Origin: an uncultured Collinsella sp.
Lineage (GTDB): Bacteria > Actinomycetota > Coriobacteriia > Coriobacteriales > Coriobacteriaceae
Reading direction: 5' to 3'
Assembly: GCA_900548935.1 (NCBI GenBank)
Contig: URMR01000019.1
Location: 1 to 18,054, forward strand
Length of the DNA stretch: 18,054 nucleotides
Shown: piece after piece, positions 7,035 through 14,542 of the stretch
How the letters are laid out: every line of letters begins with the position of its first letter
Numbering within the stretch: position 1 is the stretch's first letter
Notes under the pieces: model-generated
Database searches by the model: none
What the model was told of the DNA's origin: nothing
Seen by the model: only the letters and a program-made list of their open reading frames with translations
Translations under genes and position numbers: made by a program

Positions 7035-8978
7035 ATGAACACCCTCGTCGCCAAAGTCAGTCGGCACCGTCACCCGTTTGCGCGATTTGCTTCCGTCTGC
7101 GTGCTCGTCGCGCTTGCGTTGTTGCTGCTGCCTGTCGCCGCGTACGCCGACGGCTACTCCATGACCCAAACCTATATCGGCGCTACGGTTGAGGCCGACG
7201 GCTCGCTGACCGTTGTCGAGGGGCGCCAGTTTGATTTCGATGACGACATCAACGGCGTGTTTTGGGAGATCAATACGGGCACCAACCAGCAGGGCGGCAC
7301 GGCGGGTGTCGATGTACTGAGCGTCAAGGAAGACGATGCCGCGTTTAACAAAGTCGATAGCGCGAACAAGGGCGACTCTGGCGTCTATACGGTCGAGCAG
7401 ACTGGTGATGGCGTAAAGATTAAGGTGTTCAGCCCTCACGAGAGCGGCGACAGCGCAATCTACTACGTGAGTTATTCCATGACCGGTGCGGTCATGAACT
7501 GGGCCGATACCGCCGAGCTCTATTGGAAGTTTGTGGGCGACAGCTGGTCCGCGGACTCCGATGATGTCGAGATGGAAGTGTACTTCGCAAATGCCGCCGC
7601 CGGGACGGCGGCCGTCAAGGGCGATAACTTCCGCGCATGGGGCCACGGCCCGCTGACGGGCGACGTATCGCTCGATGCGGACGAACCCATGGTCACCTAT
7701 ACCATTCCCTGCGTGCATCAGGGCGAATTCGCCGAGGCGCGCATCGCCTTCCCCAGCGACTGGGTGCCGCAGCTTGCCGCCTCGGGCGAAGAGCGCATGT
7801 CAACGATCCTGAGCGAAGAGAAGGAATGGGCCGACGAAGCTAACGCCCGCCGCGCTCACGCTCGCATGATTGCCAATGCACTTGCCGTGCTAAGTGTTGT
7901 CGCGGCGGTAGCCTTTACCGGCACAATCGTTGTGCTCAAGCTGCGCCGTCGCAAGCCCAAGCCGCTTTTCCAGGACGAATATTTCCGCGATGTGCCCTCG
8001 GCCGACCATCCCGCCGTGCTTTCGGCCCTCATGAGCTGGAACGAGGTGCCCGATCAGGCATATATCGCCACACTCATGAAGCTCACTGACGACCGTGTGA
8101 TCAAGCTGGAGCAGGCGACCGTGACCAAGGCCAAGAAGGGTCTGTTGGGGCGCGAAAAAGAAGAGCAGACGTATCGCGTGACGGTGAGTGATGCGGGCTG
8201 GAAGTCGGCCAAGGGCATTGACCGCATGGTGCTCAAGGTCTTCTTTGCCGGTGCTAAGCCCGACGAGAACGGTGACCGTTCGCGCACGTTTGACGAGCTG
8301 CAGCACTACGTCAAGCAGCACGCTACACCCGTGGGTGATAAGCTCGAGGACTATCAGAACACCGTTAAGGGCAAGCTGGCCGATAGCGAGTACGTTGCCT
8401 CGGACGGCATTGTCGCAATGGTGTTTTGCCTGGTTCTCGGTATTCTGATCGCCTGTGTTCCCGCGGGATCCATCTTCTTTACCGACGGCGCACAGGCGAA
8501 CATTATCGCCGCGGTTATCTCGGTGCCGATTGTGCTGGTGGGTATTGGCGTGGGCCTTACGTTCCGCCGCTTTACGCCGGAGGGTGCCGAGGTGGCGGCC
8601 CGCTGCAAGGCGCTCAAGCATTGGCTCGAGGACTTCACGCGCCTAAAGGAAGCCGTTCCCGGCGATCTGGTCCTGTGGAATAAACTTCTGGTGATGGGTG
8701 CGGCACTGGGCGTTTCGAAGGAAGTCCTGCGTCAGCTTGCCGAGGCTGTTCCTCCCGAGGTGCGCGAGGCCGACGGTTTCTACGACAATTACCCCTGCTA
8801 CTGGTGGTACTACCATCATTACGGTACCGAGTCGCCGCTCGATTCGTTTAACGATGTGTATCACGAGAGCATCCGTGAGCTGGCTTCGAGTTCCGATAGC
8901 TCGAGCGGCGGCGGTGGCGGCGGCTTCTCTGGCGGCGGAGGCGGCGGCGTCGGCGGAGGCGGCGGCGGAACGTTCTAA
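7035..8978 (+). CDS. DUF2207 domain membrane protein with Gly-rich tail
   Basis: A 647-residue member of the DUF2207 (YciQ-like) predicted membrane proteins, function unknown. A signal peptide occupies about residues 1-38 (hydrophobic VLVALALLLLPVAA, probable cut after AYA). The extracytoplasmic domain (about 39-275) contains the characteristic opening on self-reported features such as SMTQTYIGATVEADGSLTV. A transmembrane helix lies at about 279-303, followed by a basic KLRRRK stop-transfer. A cytoplasmic region and two further helices (about 458-482 and 489-511) come next. The protein ends in a Ser then Gly-rich tail (625-647), typical of the family. Start ATG at 7035 is chosen because AAAGGA is seven bases upstream and the signal peptide follows directly; an in-frame ATG at 6966 has no ribosome site. 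It is a single-gene unit with its own terminator. Confidence 0.9.
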   Translation: MNTLVAKVSRHRHPFARFASVCVLVALALLLLPVAAYADGYSMTQTYIGATVEADGSLTVVEGRQFDFDDDINGVFWEINTGTNQQGGTAGVDVLSVKEDDAAFNKVDSANKGDSGVYTVEQTGDGVKIKVFSPHESGDSAIYYVSYSMTGAVMNWADTAELYWKFVGDSWSADSDDVEMEVYFANAAAGTAAVKGDNFRAWGHGPLTGDVSLDADEPMVTYTIPCVHQGEFAEARIAFPSDWVPQLAASGEERMSTILSEEKEWADEANARRAHARMIANALAVLSVVAAVAFTGTIVVLKLRRRKPKPLFQDEYFRDVPSADHPAVLSALMSWNEVPDQAYIATLMKLTDDRVIKLEQATVTKAKKGLLGREKEEQTYRVTVSDAGWKSAKGIDRMVLKVFFAGAKPDENGDRSRTFDELQHYVKQHATPVGDKLEDYQNTVKGKLADSEYVASDGIVAMVFCLVLGILIACVPAGSIFFTDGAQANIIAAVISVPIVLVGIGVGLTFRRFTPEGAEVAARCKALKHWLEDFTRLKEAVPGDLVLWNKLLVMGAALGVSKEVLRQLAEAVPPEVREADGFYDNYPCYWWYYHHYGTESPLDSFNDVYHESIRELASSSDSSSGGGGGGFSGGGGGGVGGGGGGTF

Positions 8979-8992
8979 CGGTCGTAAGCTAT

Positions 8993-9041
8993 GGGATGGG
9001 CTTTTCTCGACAGCCGTCGGGGGAAGCCCATCCCCTTTTTT
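8993..9041 (+). terminator. Intrinsic terminator of the DUF2207 gene
   Basis: An 11-bp stem pairs 8993-9003 (GGGATGGGCTT) with 9024-9034, extended by wobble pairs inside. It is followed by six T residues (9036-9041). It starts 15 bases after the stop codon. Confidence 0.9.
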
Positions 9042-9061
9042 ATGCGCTACCTACGAAGACT

Positions 9062-9103
9062 GTCCCCAACGACTAGTCACCGGGGACGTTCCTAAATGAC
9101 TAG
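9062..9103. repeat. GTCCC-GACTAG repeat, copies 2 and 3, forming an imperfect palindrome
   Basis: Two copies follow each other at 9062-9076 and 9088-9103. The first forms an imperfect 26-base palindrome (9062-9087): GTCCCC and GGGGAC arms flank a central GACTAGTC, with three mismatched pairs between. A single copy is at 6900-6914. It lies between the DUF2207 terminator and the end of the GNAT gene. Confidence 0.55.
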
Positions 9104-9118
9104 GTATGGCTGCTGGGC

Positions 9119-9760
9119 CTAGGCTGTTAGGTCGAGTTCGTAGAGGAAGCTTTCGCGCGGCATGTCGTGGCGGCGCTCTTCGCGGTTGGCGCGGTGCGTG
9201 GCCGTGCGCTTAAAGCCGTGCAACTCGTAGAACTTCCAAGAGCAGTCGGAGTCGGTGTACAGGTGCGCCCTCGTCGCCCCGCGCGACGACAGGTACGAGA
9301 CCGCGGCATCGAGCAAAACCGAGCCAACGCCCAGTCCGTGGACATCGCGATCAACGGCAAGCAGCGTAACCTCGTTGTCGTGCGGCAACGGGCTGCTTTC
9401 GAGCAGGCGGTTGCTGGTTCGGATGGTTGCGCGCACAAACGAGAGATACTCGGCGCAGGCATCGGGCTCCAGCTCACGCATCTGTGACAGCAGCGCGCGT
9501 TCGGTATCCATCCAATGTTCCTTAACGGTGGCGCCGGAGCTCTGCCCCGCACGCGCGAGCGAAATGCCGCGCGCCTCGCCGTCAATCACCGCAACCTGCG
9601 AAAACGTCGATGACGAAAGGCAATAGGCGAGGTCGCACGCGGCCTCAAGGCGGTTGTACTCATCGTTATCCGAATTGTTATGCCAAAGCTGCTGCAGAAT
9701 CAGCGCGATGGCGTCGAAGTCTTCGGTATCAAACGGTCGGTAGAGAACCCGCGAGACCAT
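9119..9760 (-). CDS. GNAT family N-acetyltransferase
   Basis: A 213-residue acetyltransferase that would move acetyl from acetyl-CoA to an unknown amine. The acetyl-CoA pyrophosphate loop is VHGLGVGSVLLDAA (about 140-153, the R/Q-x-x-G-x-G/A motif with His at its first position). It is followed by a helix and the usual beta strand plus YTDSDCSWKFYELHGFKRT, the C-terminal GNAT signature where an aromatic contacts CoA. The N-terminal 125 residues are less typical and probably set substrate choice. Start is supported by AAAGAGG four bases upstream. It is transcribed alone, divergent from purH by 276 bases. The family is not the toxin type found with DUF1778 antitoxins, as far as I can tell. Confidence 0.88.
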   Translation of the reverse strand: MVSRVLYRPFDTEDFDAIALILQQLWHNNSDNDEYNRLEAACDLAYCLSSSTFSQVAVIDGEARGISLARAGQSSGATVKEHWMDTERALLSQMRELEPDACAEYLSFVRATIRTSNRLLESSPLPHDNEVTLLAVDRDVHGLGVGSVLLDAAVSYLSSRGATRAHLYTDSDCSWKFYELHGFKRTATHRANREERRHDMPRESFLYELDLTA

Positions 9761-9917
9761 GGTGCCTCTTTCTTTTGCGGATGCATATCGAGCACAGTTC
9801 TACCACGCCATTGGCATCAAATTATGGTGCCCCTGTGTTCCATGAACTCACCGTGCCCGGTGTCGTGCCCATCCCTCCGCTCGCAAACTTTTTCTGCACA
9901 TGCGCCCGTTGCGGGGT

Positions 9918-9938
9918 GCATCGATGCGCTCGATGCGC
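9918..9938. repeat. Palindrome and tandem 9-mer upstream of purH
   Basis: A perfect palindrome GCATCGATGC (9918-9927) overlaps a tandem pair of TCGATGCGC (9921-9929 and 9930-9938). It lies about 100 bases before purH. It could be a regulator site for purine genes, but no known purine operator or riboswitch pattern is recognised. Confidence 0.35.
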
Positions 9939-10036
9939 TACATTAAATCAGTATTTTCAATGCCGCTGCGCGAGCGCTGCAGATCGACGTATCACCGACT
10001 CACAGAGCACGGCGGCGTACCAGACAGGAGGACTGC

Positions 10037-11644
10037 ATGGGATCTGATGTGAAGATCGCACGCGCGTTGATCTCGGTTACCGATAAGACGGGCGTCGTCG
10101 ATTTCGCACGGACGCTGGTCGATGACTTTGGCGTCGAGATCATCTCTACGGGCGGCACGGCTCGTGCCATCGAGGACGCGGGCGTTCCCGTAACCCCCAT
10201 CGAGGAGTTCACGGGCTATCCCGAGATGATGGACGGCCGCGTTAAGACCCTGCACCCCAAGGTTCACGGCGCGCTGCTGGCTCGCCGCGATTCCGAGCAG
10301 CACATGCAGGAGGCGGCTCAGCACGGCATCAAGCTGATCGATCTGGTCGTCGTCAACCTGTACGAGTTCGAGAAGACCGTCGCTAATCCCGAGGTCACCT
10401 TCGCGGATGCCATCGAGCACATCGACATCGGTGGTCCCTCCATGCTGCGCTCTGCCGCCAAGAATGCCACGAGCGTTACCGTCATCTCCGACCCGGCCGA
10501 CTATGATGCCGTCCTGGCCGAGATGCGCGAGACCGGTGGCTGCACCACGCTTTCCACCCGTCGTCGCCTGCAGGTGAAGGTCTACCAGACCACCGCCGCC
10601 TACGATACGGCTATCTCCCGTTGGCTTGCCGCCCAGGCAAGCGACGTGGCGGACACCTCTGCCAAGCTCGAGATCTCGCTGGAGAAGGTCGACGACCTGC
10701 GCTATGGCGAGAATCCGCAGCAGAAGGCTACGGTCTACCGCTTTGCCGAGGGCTGCGAGAACACCGCGAGCTCGCAGTTCCCGCTCATGGGCTCCGAGCA
10801 GATCCAGGGCAAGCCGCTCAGCTACAACAACTATCTGGATGCCGACGCCGCTTGGAACCTGGTCCGCGAGTTCGACGAGCCGGTCTGCGTAATCCTCAAG
10901 CACCAGAACCCCTGCGGTTCCGCCGTTGCCGAGGACATCACGGCTGCCTACGACCGCGCTTTTGCCTGCGATCCCAAGAGCGCCTTCGGCGGCATCATCG
11001 CCTGCAACCGCGAGGTTCCCTATGAGCTGGTTGAGCACTTTGCCGATCAGAACAAGCAATTCGTCGAGGTCATCATCGCCCCGAGCTACACTGCCGAGGC
11101 GCTCGAGCGCATGTCTAAGCGCCCCAACCTGCGCGTGCTGGCTACCGGCGGCGTGGACCACGGCGCCCAGGTGGAGCTGCGCTCCGTCGACGGCGGCATG
11201 CTGGTGCAGGAGGTCGACCACGTGACCGAGGACCCCGCGACCTTTACGTTCCCCACCGATCGCAAGCCCACCGATGCCGAGATGGCCGAGCTTGAGTTTG
11301 CCTGGAAGGTCTGCAAGGGCGTCAAGTCAAACGCCATCCTGGTCTCCAAGGGTAAGGCCGGCATTGGCATGGGCCCTGGTCAGCCCAACCGCGTTGACTC
11401 TGCGCTGCTTGCCTGCGAGCGCGCCGAGGACTTCTGCAAACGCGAGGGCGTGGAGAAGGGCGGCTTTGCCTGCGCAAGCGACGCGTTCTTCCCGTTCCGC
11501 GACAACGTCGACGTGCTTGCCGCACACGGCGTGACCTGCATCATCCAGCCCGGCGGCTCCAAGCGCGACGACGAGAGCATCCAGGCCTGCAATGAGCACA
11601 ATATTGCTATGGTGTTTACGGGCGCTCGCCACTTCCGCCACTAA
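10037..11644 (+). CDS. purH: Bifunctional AICAR transformylase / IMP cyclohydrolase
   Basis: A 535-residue PurH of standard length, catalysing the last two steps of IMP synthesis: formyl transfer from 10-formyl-THF to AICAR, then ring closure. The N-terminal MGS-like IMP cyclohydrolase domain shows ALISVTDKTG, IISTGGTA and MMDGRVKTLHPKVHG. The AICAR transformylase part shows LRYGENPQQKA, the catalytic KHxNPCG (K288, H289), and SAFGGIIACN. The C-terminus has the conserved IQPGGSKRDDE and ends in GARHFRH, the usual end. AGGAGG five bases before the ATG fixes the start. It is monocistronic here, with a strong terminator 29 bases after the stop. No other purine genes are in the window. Confidence 0.99.
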   Translation: MGSDVKIARALISVTDKTGVVDFARTLVDDFGVEIISTGGTARAIEDAGVPVTPIEEFTGYPEMMDGRVKTLHPKVHGALLARRDSEQHMQEAAQHGIKLIDLVVVNLYEFEKTVANPEVTFADAIEHIDIGGPSMLRSAAKNATSVTVISDPADYDAVLAEMRETGGCTTLSTRRRLQVKVYQTTAAYDTAISRWLAAQASDVADTSAKLEISLEKVDDLRYGENPQQKATVYRFAEGCENTASSQFPLMGSEQIQGKPLSYNNYLDADAAWNLVREFDEPVCVILKHQNPCGSAVAEDITAAYDRAFACDPKSAFGGIIACNREVPYELVEHFADQNKQFVEVIIAPSYTAEALERMSKRPNLRVLATGGVDHGAQVELRSVDGGMLVQEVDHVTEDPATFTFPTDRKPTDAEMAELEFAWKVCKGVKSNAILVSKGKAGIGMGPGQPNRVDSALLACERAEDFCKREGVEKGGFACASDAFFPFRDNVDVLAAHGVTCIIQPGGSKRDDESIQACNEHNIAMVFTGARHFRH

Positions 11645-11673
11645 GTTCCGCCTTGGGACAAAATAATCTCCGC

Positions 11674-11709
11674 AAAAGACGGCTGCTCCGTTTGGAGGGC
11701 CGTCTTTTT
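11674..11709 (+). terminator. Intrinsic terminator of purH
   Basis: A stem AAAAGACGGC (11674-11683) pairs with GCCGTCTTTT (11699-11708), with an inner CTCC-GGAG extension and a T-run. The next gene begins within 50 bases. Confidence 0.93.
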
Positions 11710-11711
11710 GG

Positions 11712-11717
11712 TATAAG
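11712..11717 (+). promoter_or_regulatory. Putative -10 box of the 235-residue protein gene
   Basis: TATAAG directly after the purH terminator, the only place a promoter for the next gene could sit. Transcription would begin near 11724. That favours the ATG at 11750 (AAAGG seven bases upstream) over the ATG at 11726. Confidence 0.35.
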
Positions 11718-11749
11718 AGGACGGAATGACTAACACGAAAGGTATGACC

Positions 11750-12457
11750 ATGCCCCAGATTGATGATGCCGAGCTGTTTGGCAATGCCGAGGATCAGCGT
11801 GCGTACGAGGACTTTTGCGCCAATCAGGAGGCGGTCGAGAAGTTTACGCTCGACAAGCCCGCGCTTGTCTGCCGTTGGCGCATGTCCAACAAAAAGGTAC
11901 CCATGCTCAACCGCCACATCCGCGCGCTGTCTGAGCGCCTGGCGCAGGGCGAGCCACTCACCCATAACATGCTCAGCTGGGCCAAGCAGCACGTTGAGTG
12001 GTCGCTTGCCGAGGGCGATTACACCGCACGCGACGGCGTGCTCATGCTGGTGATCGACATCAACGGCAATGCCGCCATGACGGTGGGGGAGTACGAGCCG
12101 CTCGCCGATACGTCGGCCAAGGCGCTGCGTGCCCGTTCCGCTGAGGCTCGCTCCGAGGCCGACGAAACCGGCGTGGCGCCCGAGCTGCTCGCCGCCGTCA
12201 ACAATGGCGAGCTTGCCTTTGTGGCGCCGGCGGACGAGTTCCTGTGCGGCACGGCGACGCTCATCGAGCAGCTGGCCCAGACCAAGGGCATCCCGGTCAC
12301 GCGCGTAGACATTCCCGCGCAGCTTAAGGGCGCGCTGTTCCTGGTGAGCGACGAGCACGGCGTGGTCCCCGCAACCGAGACGGACGCCGCCGAGGCCGAC
12401 GCCGCCACGGTCGCCTTCTTCGCCGAAGGCTACGAAAAACTCCGTGCCCGCCGCTAA
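11750..12457 (+). CDS. Conserved-looking hypothetical protein, 235 residues
   Basis: I do not recognise the family. The protein is acidic, soluble, with no signal peptide or membrane segment. The N-terminal half (ALVCRWRMSNKKVP, LTHNMLSWAKQHVEW, DGVLMLVIDINGNAAMTVGEYEPL) and C-terminal half (LCGTATLIEQLAQTKGIPVTRVD) look like ordered domains. A charged, Ala-rich linker (KALRARSAEARSEADETG) lies between them. The second half faintly recalls fold-type IV aminotransferase ends, but no lysine or phosphate cup can be pointed to. Start: the ATG at 11750 has AAAGG seven bases upstream. An in-frame ATG at 11726 has AGAGG five bases upstream and would add eight residues, but that site overlaps the probable promoter. 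Codon use matches purH, so it is probably native. Confidence 0.8.
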   Translation: MPQIDDAELFGNAEDQRAYEDFCANQEAVEKFTLDKPALVCRWRMSNKKVPMLNRHIRALSERLAQGEPLTHNMLSWAKQHVEWSLAEGDYTARDGVLMLVIDINGNAAMTVGEYEPLADTSAKALRARSAEARSEADETGVAPELLAAVNNGELAFVAPADEFLCGTATLIEQLAQTKGIPVTRVDIPAQLKGALFLVSDEHGVVPATETDAAEADAATVAFFAEGYEKLRARR

Positions 12458-12500
12458 ATGATTTTTCTGGGACGGGGATTAAAGAATCATTTTGGTCCCC
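12456..12500 (+). repeat. Interleaved inverted repeats after the hypothetical gene
   Basis: AAATGATT (12456-12463) pairs with AATCATTT (12485-12492). GGGAC (12469-12473) inside that loop pairs with GTCCC (12495-12499) outside it. The crossing arrangement is that of an H-type pseudoknot. It begins within the stop codon. It may act as the gene's 3' end structure or be a dispersed repeat. Confidence 0.45.
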
Positions 12501-12596
12501 GCCACCGCTGCGAGTGCGAGGCGGACAAAACGGCCCCGCTCGCGAACAGTTCTGTCACCTGGCACCGCGCGAGGCGTGTACTCGCGACGCCGTGGG

Positions 12597-12602
12597 CATA
12601 AT
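12597..12602 (+). promoter_or_regulatory. Putative -10 box of the two-component operon
   Basis: CATAAT, 38 bases before the regulator's ATG, in the context GTGGGCATAATGG, similar to that before the DUF2207 gene. The -35 region is not recognisable. Confidence 0.35.
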
Positions 12603-12640
12603 GGTGTGGAAGGTGCAAGTTACGCGAAATGGGAGGACAC

Positions 12641-13312
12641 ATGGCGCTGATCTATGTCGTTGAGGACGACGAGCCCATTCGTCGTGAGCTTGTCGACATC
12701 CTTGCCCGCGCCGGGTTTGAAATCGAGGCCTGCGAATCGTTTGAGCATGTCTCGCGTGATATTCTCGCCGCCGCGCCCGACCTGGTGCTGCTCGACCTCA
12801 CGCTCCCTGTCAAAGACGGCCAGCATATCTGCCACGAGGTTCGCCGCGAATCCGAGGTTCCCATCATCGTCCTCACGTCGCGCACGACCGAGATCGACGA
12901 GGTCATGGCCATGACGCTCGGCGCGGACGACTTTGTTCCCAAGCCCTACAGCGCCCGTGTACTCGTGGCGCGCATCAATGCCTTGCTGCGTCGCACCGCA
13001 GCGGCGGGCGAGCGCAGCACGCTCGTCCACAAGGGACTGGAGCTCGACCTCGCCCGCTCCATGGTCACCAACATGCAAACCGGCACCAGTACCGAGCTCA
13101 CCAAAAACGAGCTGCGTATCCTCTCGCTGCTTTTGAGCCGTGCGGGCAAGATCGTTTCGCGCTCGGCTATCATGCAGGATCTGTGGGACTCCGACGCCTT
13201 CGTGGACGACAATACGCTTACCGTCAACATCAACCGCCTGCGCACCACGCTCGAAAAAATCGGCATCAAGGGGTATTTGACTACGCATCGCGGCCAAGGC
13301 TATTCGGTCTAG
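12641..13312 (+). CDS. OmpR/PhoB-family response regulator
   Basis: A 223-residue two-component regulator. The receiver domain (about 1-115) has the acidic pair D9-D10, the phospho-acceptor D52 (LLDLTLP), T79 and K101 (PKPY). The C-terminal winged helix (about 130-223) has LTKNELRILSLLL, a recognition region VDDNTLTVNINRLR and the final GYLTTHRGQGYSV. Start ATG at 12641 has GGGAGG four bases upstream. The in-frame ATG at 12629 lies before that site and is less likely. It is followed after nine bases by its kinase gene, so the pair form an operon. The sequence resembles BceR-type regulators, which usually control a peptide-antibiotic ABC transporter, but none is adjacent here. The target is unknown. 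Confidence 0.95.
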   Translation: MALIYVVEDDEPIRRELVDILARAGFEIEACESFEHVSRDILAAAPDLVLLDLTLPVKDGQHICHEVRRESEVPIIVLTSRTTEIDEVMAMTLGADDFVPKPYSARVLVARINALLRRTAAAGERSTLVHKGLELDLARSMVTNMQTGTSTELTKNELRILSLLLSRAGKIVSRSAIMQDLWDSDAFVDDNTLTVNINRLRTTLEKIGIKGYLTTHRGQGYSV

Positions 13313-13321
13313 GGGCCGGCT

Positions 13322-14365
13322 ATGTCGTTTGGCAAATTCTTTAAAGATGCGTTGCTTCCCGTCGCCGTGTGGACGTGCGGCGTGCTGCTGAGCTGCTTTG
13401 TGCTGACGGTCGCCGGTGCTTCGGCATCCATCGTGGTCGTGGCGGTCGGCGTGTCCTTTATCTTTGGTATGCTCGGCATCGTGATCGAGTACGCTCGCCG
13501 TCGCCGTTTTCTGCGTCAGTTGGAGCGCGCGGCAGAGGAGCTCGAGAGTCCCGCATGGGTGCAGGAGATGGTGCAATGCCCGACCTATGCCGAGGGCGAG
13601 CTCGAGTACGAGGTCTTGCGCCGGGTGGGCAAAGCCGCTTGCGACGAGGTTGCCGAAGGCCGGCGTCAGACCGATGACTATCGCGACTATATCGAGAGCT
13701 GGGTCCACGAGGCCAAGCTGCCCCTGGCGGCGGCCCATCTGATTTTGGAAAACCTGGATGGCAGCGAAGACGACCTGTCGCGCGTGGATGACCTGGGCCG
13801 TGAGCTGACTCGCGTGGAGCGCTATATCGACCAGGCGCTGTACTACGCGCGCTCGGAAGTCGTGGAGCGGGACTACCTGATTCGCCGCTGGGATCTCAAG
13901 ACCTTGGTGACGGGCGCGATTAAAGCCAACGCGCGCGAGCTCATCGCGGCGCACGTGGCCCCGGTGTGCGAGAACCTCGACTTTGAGGTCTTTACCGACG
14001 AGAAGTGGCTCGAGTTTATTCTGGGCCAGCTTATTCAGAACAGTATTAAATATGCGCGCGAGGACGGCGCGAAGATCGTGTTTTCGGGTGCGTTGCTGGA
14101 CGGGGGCCTGGCGAGCGAACGCATCGAGCTCACCGTCGCGGACAACGGCTGCGGCGTGAGCGCGGCCGACCTGCCGCGCGTGTTCGAGAAGGGCTTTACC
14201 GGCGATAACGGCCGCACCACCAAGCGTGCAACAGGTATTGGCCTCTACCTGGTGGCGCGCCTGTGCTCCAAGATGGGCATCGATGTTACCGCGGCATCCG
14301 ACTCCGGCGAAGGCTTTGTCGTAACATTCGCCTTCTCGACCAACAAGTTCCAATACTTTGAGTAG
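13322..14365 (+). CDS. Intramembrane-sensing histidine kinase, BceS-like
   Basis: A 347-residue sensor kinase. Two closely spaced helices (about 10-32 and 35-56) leave almost no extracellular loop, the hallmark of intramembrane-sensing kinases. There is no HAMP or PAS domain. The phospho-acceptor is H129 in WVHEAKLP, the atypical HExKxP box of this group. The ATPase domain has an N box (QLIQNSIKYA, N240), G1 (DNGCG, 274-278), an F box (VFEKGFTG) and G2 (GIGLYL, 305-310). It lies nine bases after the regulator gene, with AGGGG in the gap as ribosome site. Kinases of this type usually take their signal from a BceAB-type transporter permease. None lies in the window, so the pair may sense through a distant partner or through another membrane protein. 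Confidence 0.94.
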   Translation: MSFGKFFKDALLPVAVWTCGVLLSCFVLTVAGASASIVVVAVGVSFIFGMLGIVIEYARRRRFLRQLERAAEELESPAWVQEMVQCPTYAEGELEYEVLRRVGKAACDEVAEGRRQTDDYRDYIESWVHEAKLPLAAAHLILENLDGSEDDLSRVDDLGRELTRVERYIDQALYYARSEVVERDYLIRRWDLKTLVTGAIKANARELIAAHVAPVCENLDFEVFTDEKWLEFILGQLIQNSIKYAREDGAKIVFSGALLDGGLASERIELTVADNGCGVSAADLPRVFEKGFTGDNGRTTKRATGIGLYLVARLCSKMGIDVTAASDSGEGFVVTFAFSTNKFQYFE

Positions 14366-14390
14366 TCGGGTCGTATGGCGTAGCCGTTCA

Positions 14391-14414
14391 GGATCTTCCC
14401 ATTTAAGAAGAAAT
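14391..14414. promoter_or_regulatory. Degenerate fourth operator in the hipBA array
   Basis: TTC (14396-14398), eight bases, GAA (14407-14409). This core lies exactly 39 bases before the same core of the first clear operator. The outer TATA-like arms are lost. It could be a decayed or weak site; chance is possible. Confidence 0.35.
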
Positions 14415-14429
14415 CAGGCTTTTCGGCAG

Positions 14430-14453
14430 CTATATTCCTGAACGGGAACATTG
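14430..14453. promoter_or_regulatory. hipBA operator O1
   Basis: A 24-base imperfect palindrome, CTATATTC at the left and GAACATTG at the right, with core TTC-N8-GAA. It is the first of three copies repeated every 39 bases upstream of hipB, most simply explained as HipB binding sites. Confidence 0.7.
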
Positions 14454-14468
14454 CTAATGTAGTCAACA

Positions 14469-14492
14469 CTATATTCCCGTACATGAACATAG
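14469..14492. promoter_or_regulatory. hipBA operator O2
   Basis: CTATATTC and GAACATAG arms around CCGTACAT: palindromic apart from one A/G position in each arm and the inner bases. It begins 39 bases after O1 and lies where the -35 of the hipBA promoter would be. Confidence 0.75.
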
Positions 14493-14503
14493 TGCTACAG
14501 TTT

Positions 14504-14509
14504 TATACT
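14504..14509 (+). promoter_or_regulatory. Putative -10 box of hipBA
   Basis: TATACT, 33 bases before the hipB ATG, between O2 and O3 and touching O3. The region 17 bases upstream lies inside O2 and is a poor -35. Bound O2 and O3 would block this promoter. Confidence 0.5.
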
Positions 14510-14531
14510 ATGTTCACGGACAGGAATATAG
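14508..14531. promoter_or_regulatory. hipBA operator O3
   Basis: CTATGTTC and GAATATAG arms: the same palindrome as O2 in the opposite orientation. It begins 39 bases after O2, overlaps the -10 box and start of transcription, and ends three bases before the hipB ribosome site. Confidence 0.75.
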
Positions 14532-14542
14532 CTGGAGGCGTC

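Noticed and set aside
8900..8978. GGC-rich repeats at the end of the DUF2207 gene as a possible DNA repeat array
   Set aside because: They encode the Gly-rich tail normal for the protein family and have no regular unit or spacer.
9992..11221. A 409-codon open frame antisense to purH, and similar ones antisense to uppP (17025-18023) and the first phosphoesterase (4004-4930)
   Set aside because: All lie opposite clear family members and show low-complexity, arginine- or histidine-rich translations typical of GC-rich shadow frames.
12620..14353. A 577-codon open frame antisense to the two-component genes
   Set aside because: It mirrors the codon structure of two well-supported genes in GC-rich DNA, has no recognisable motifs and crosses both gene boundaries.
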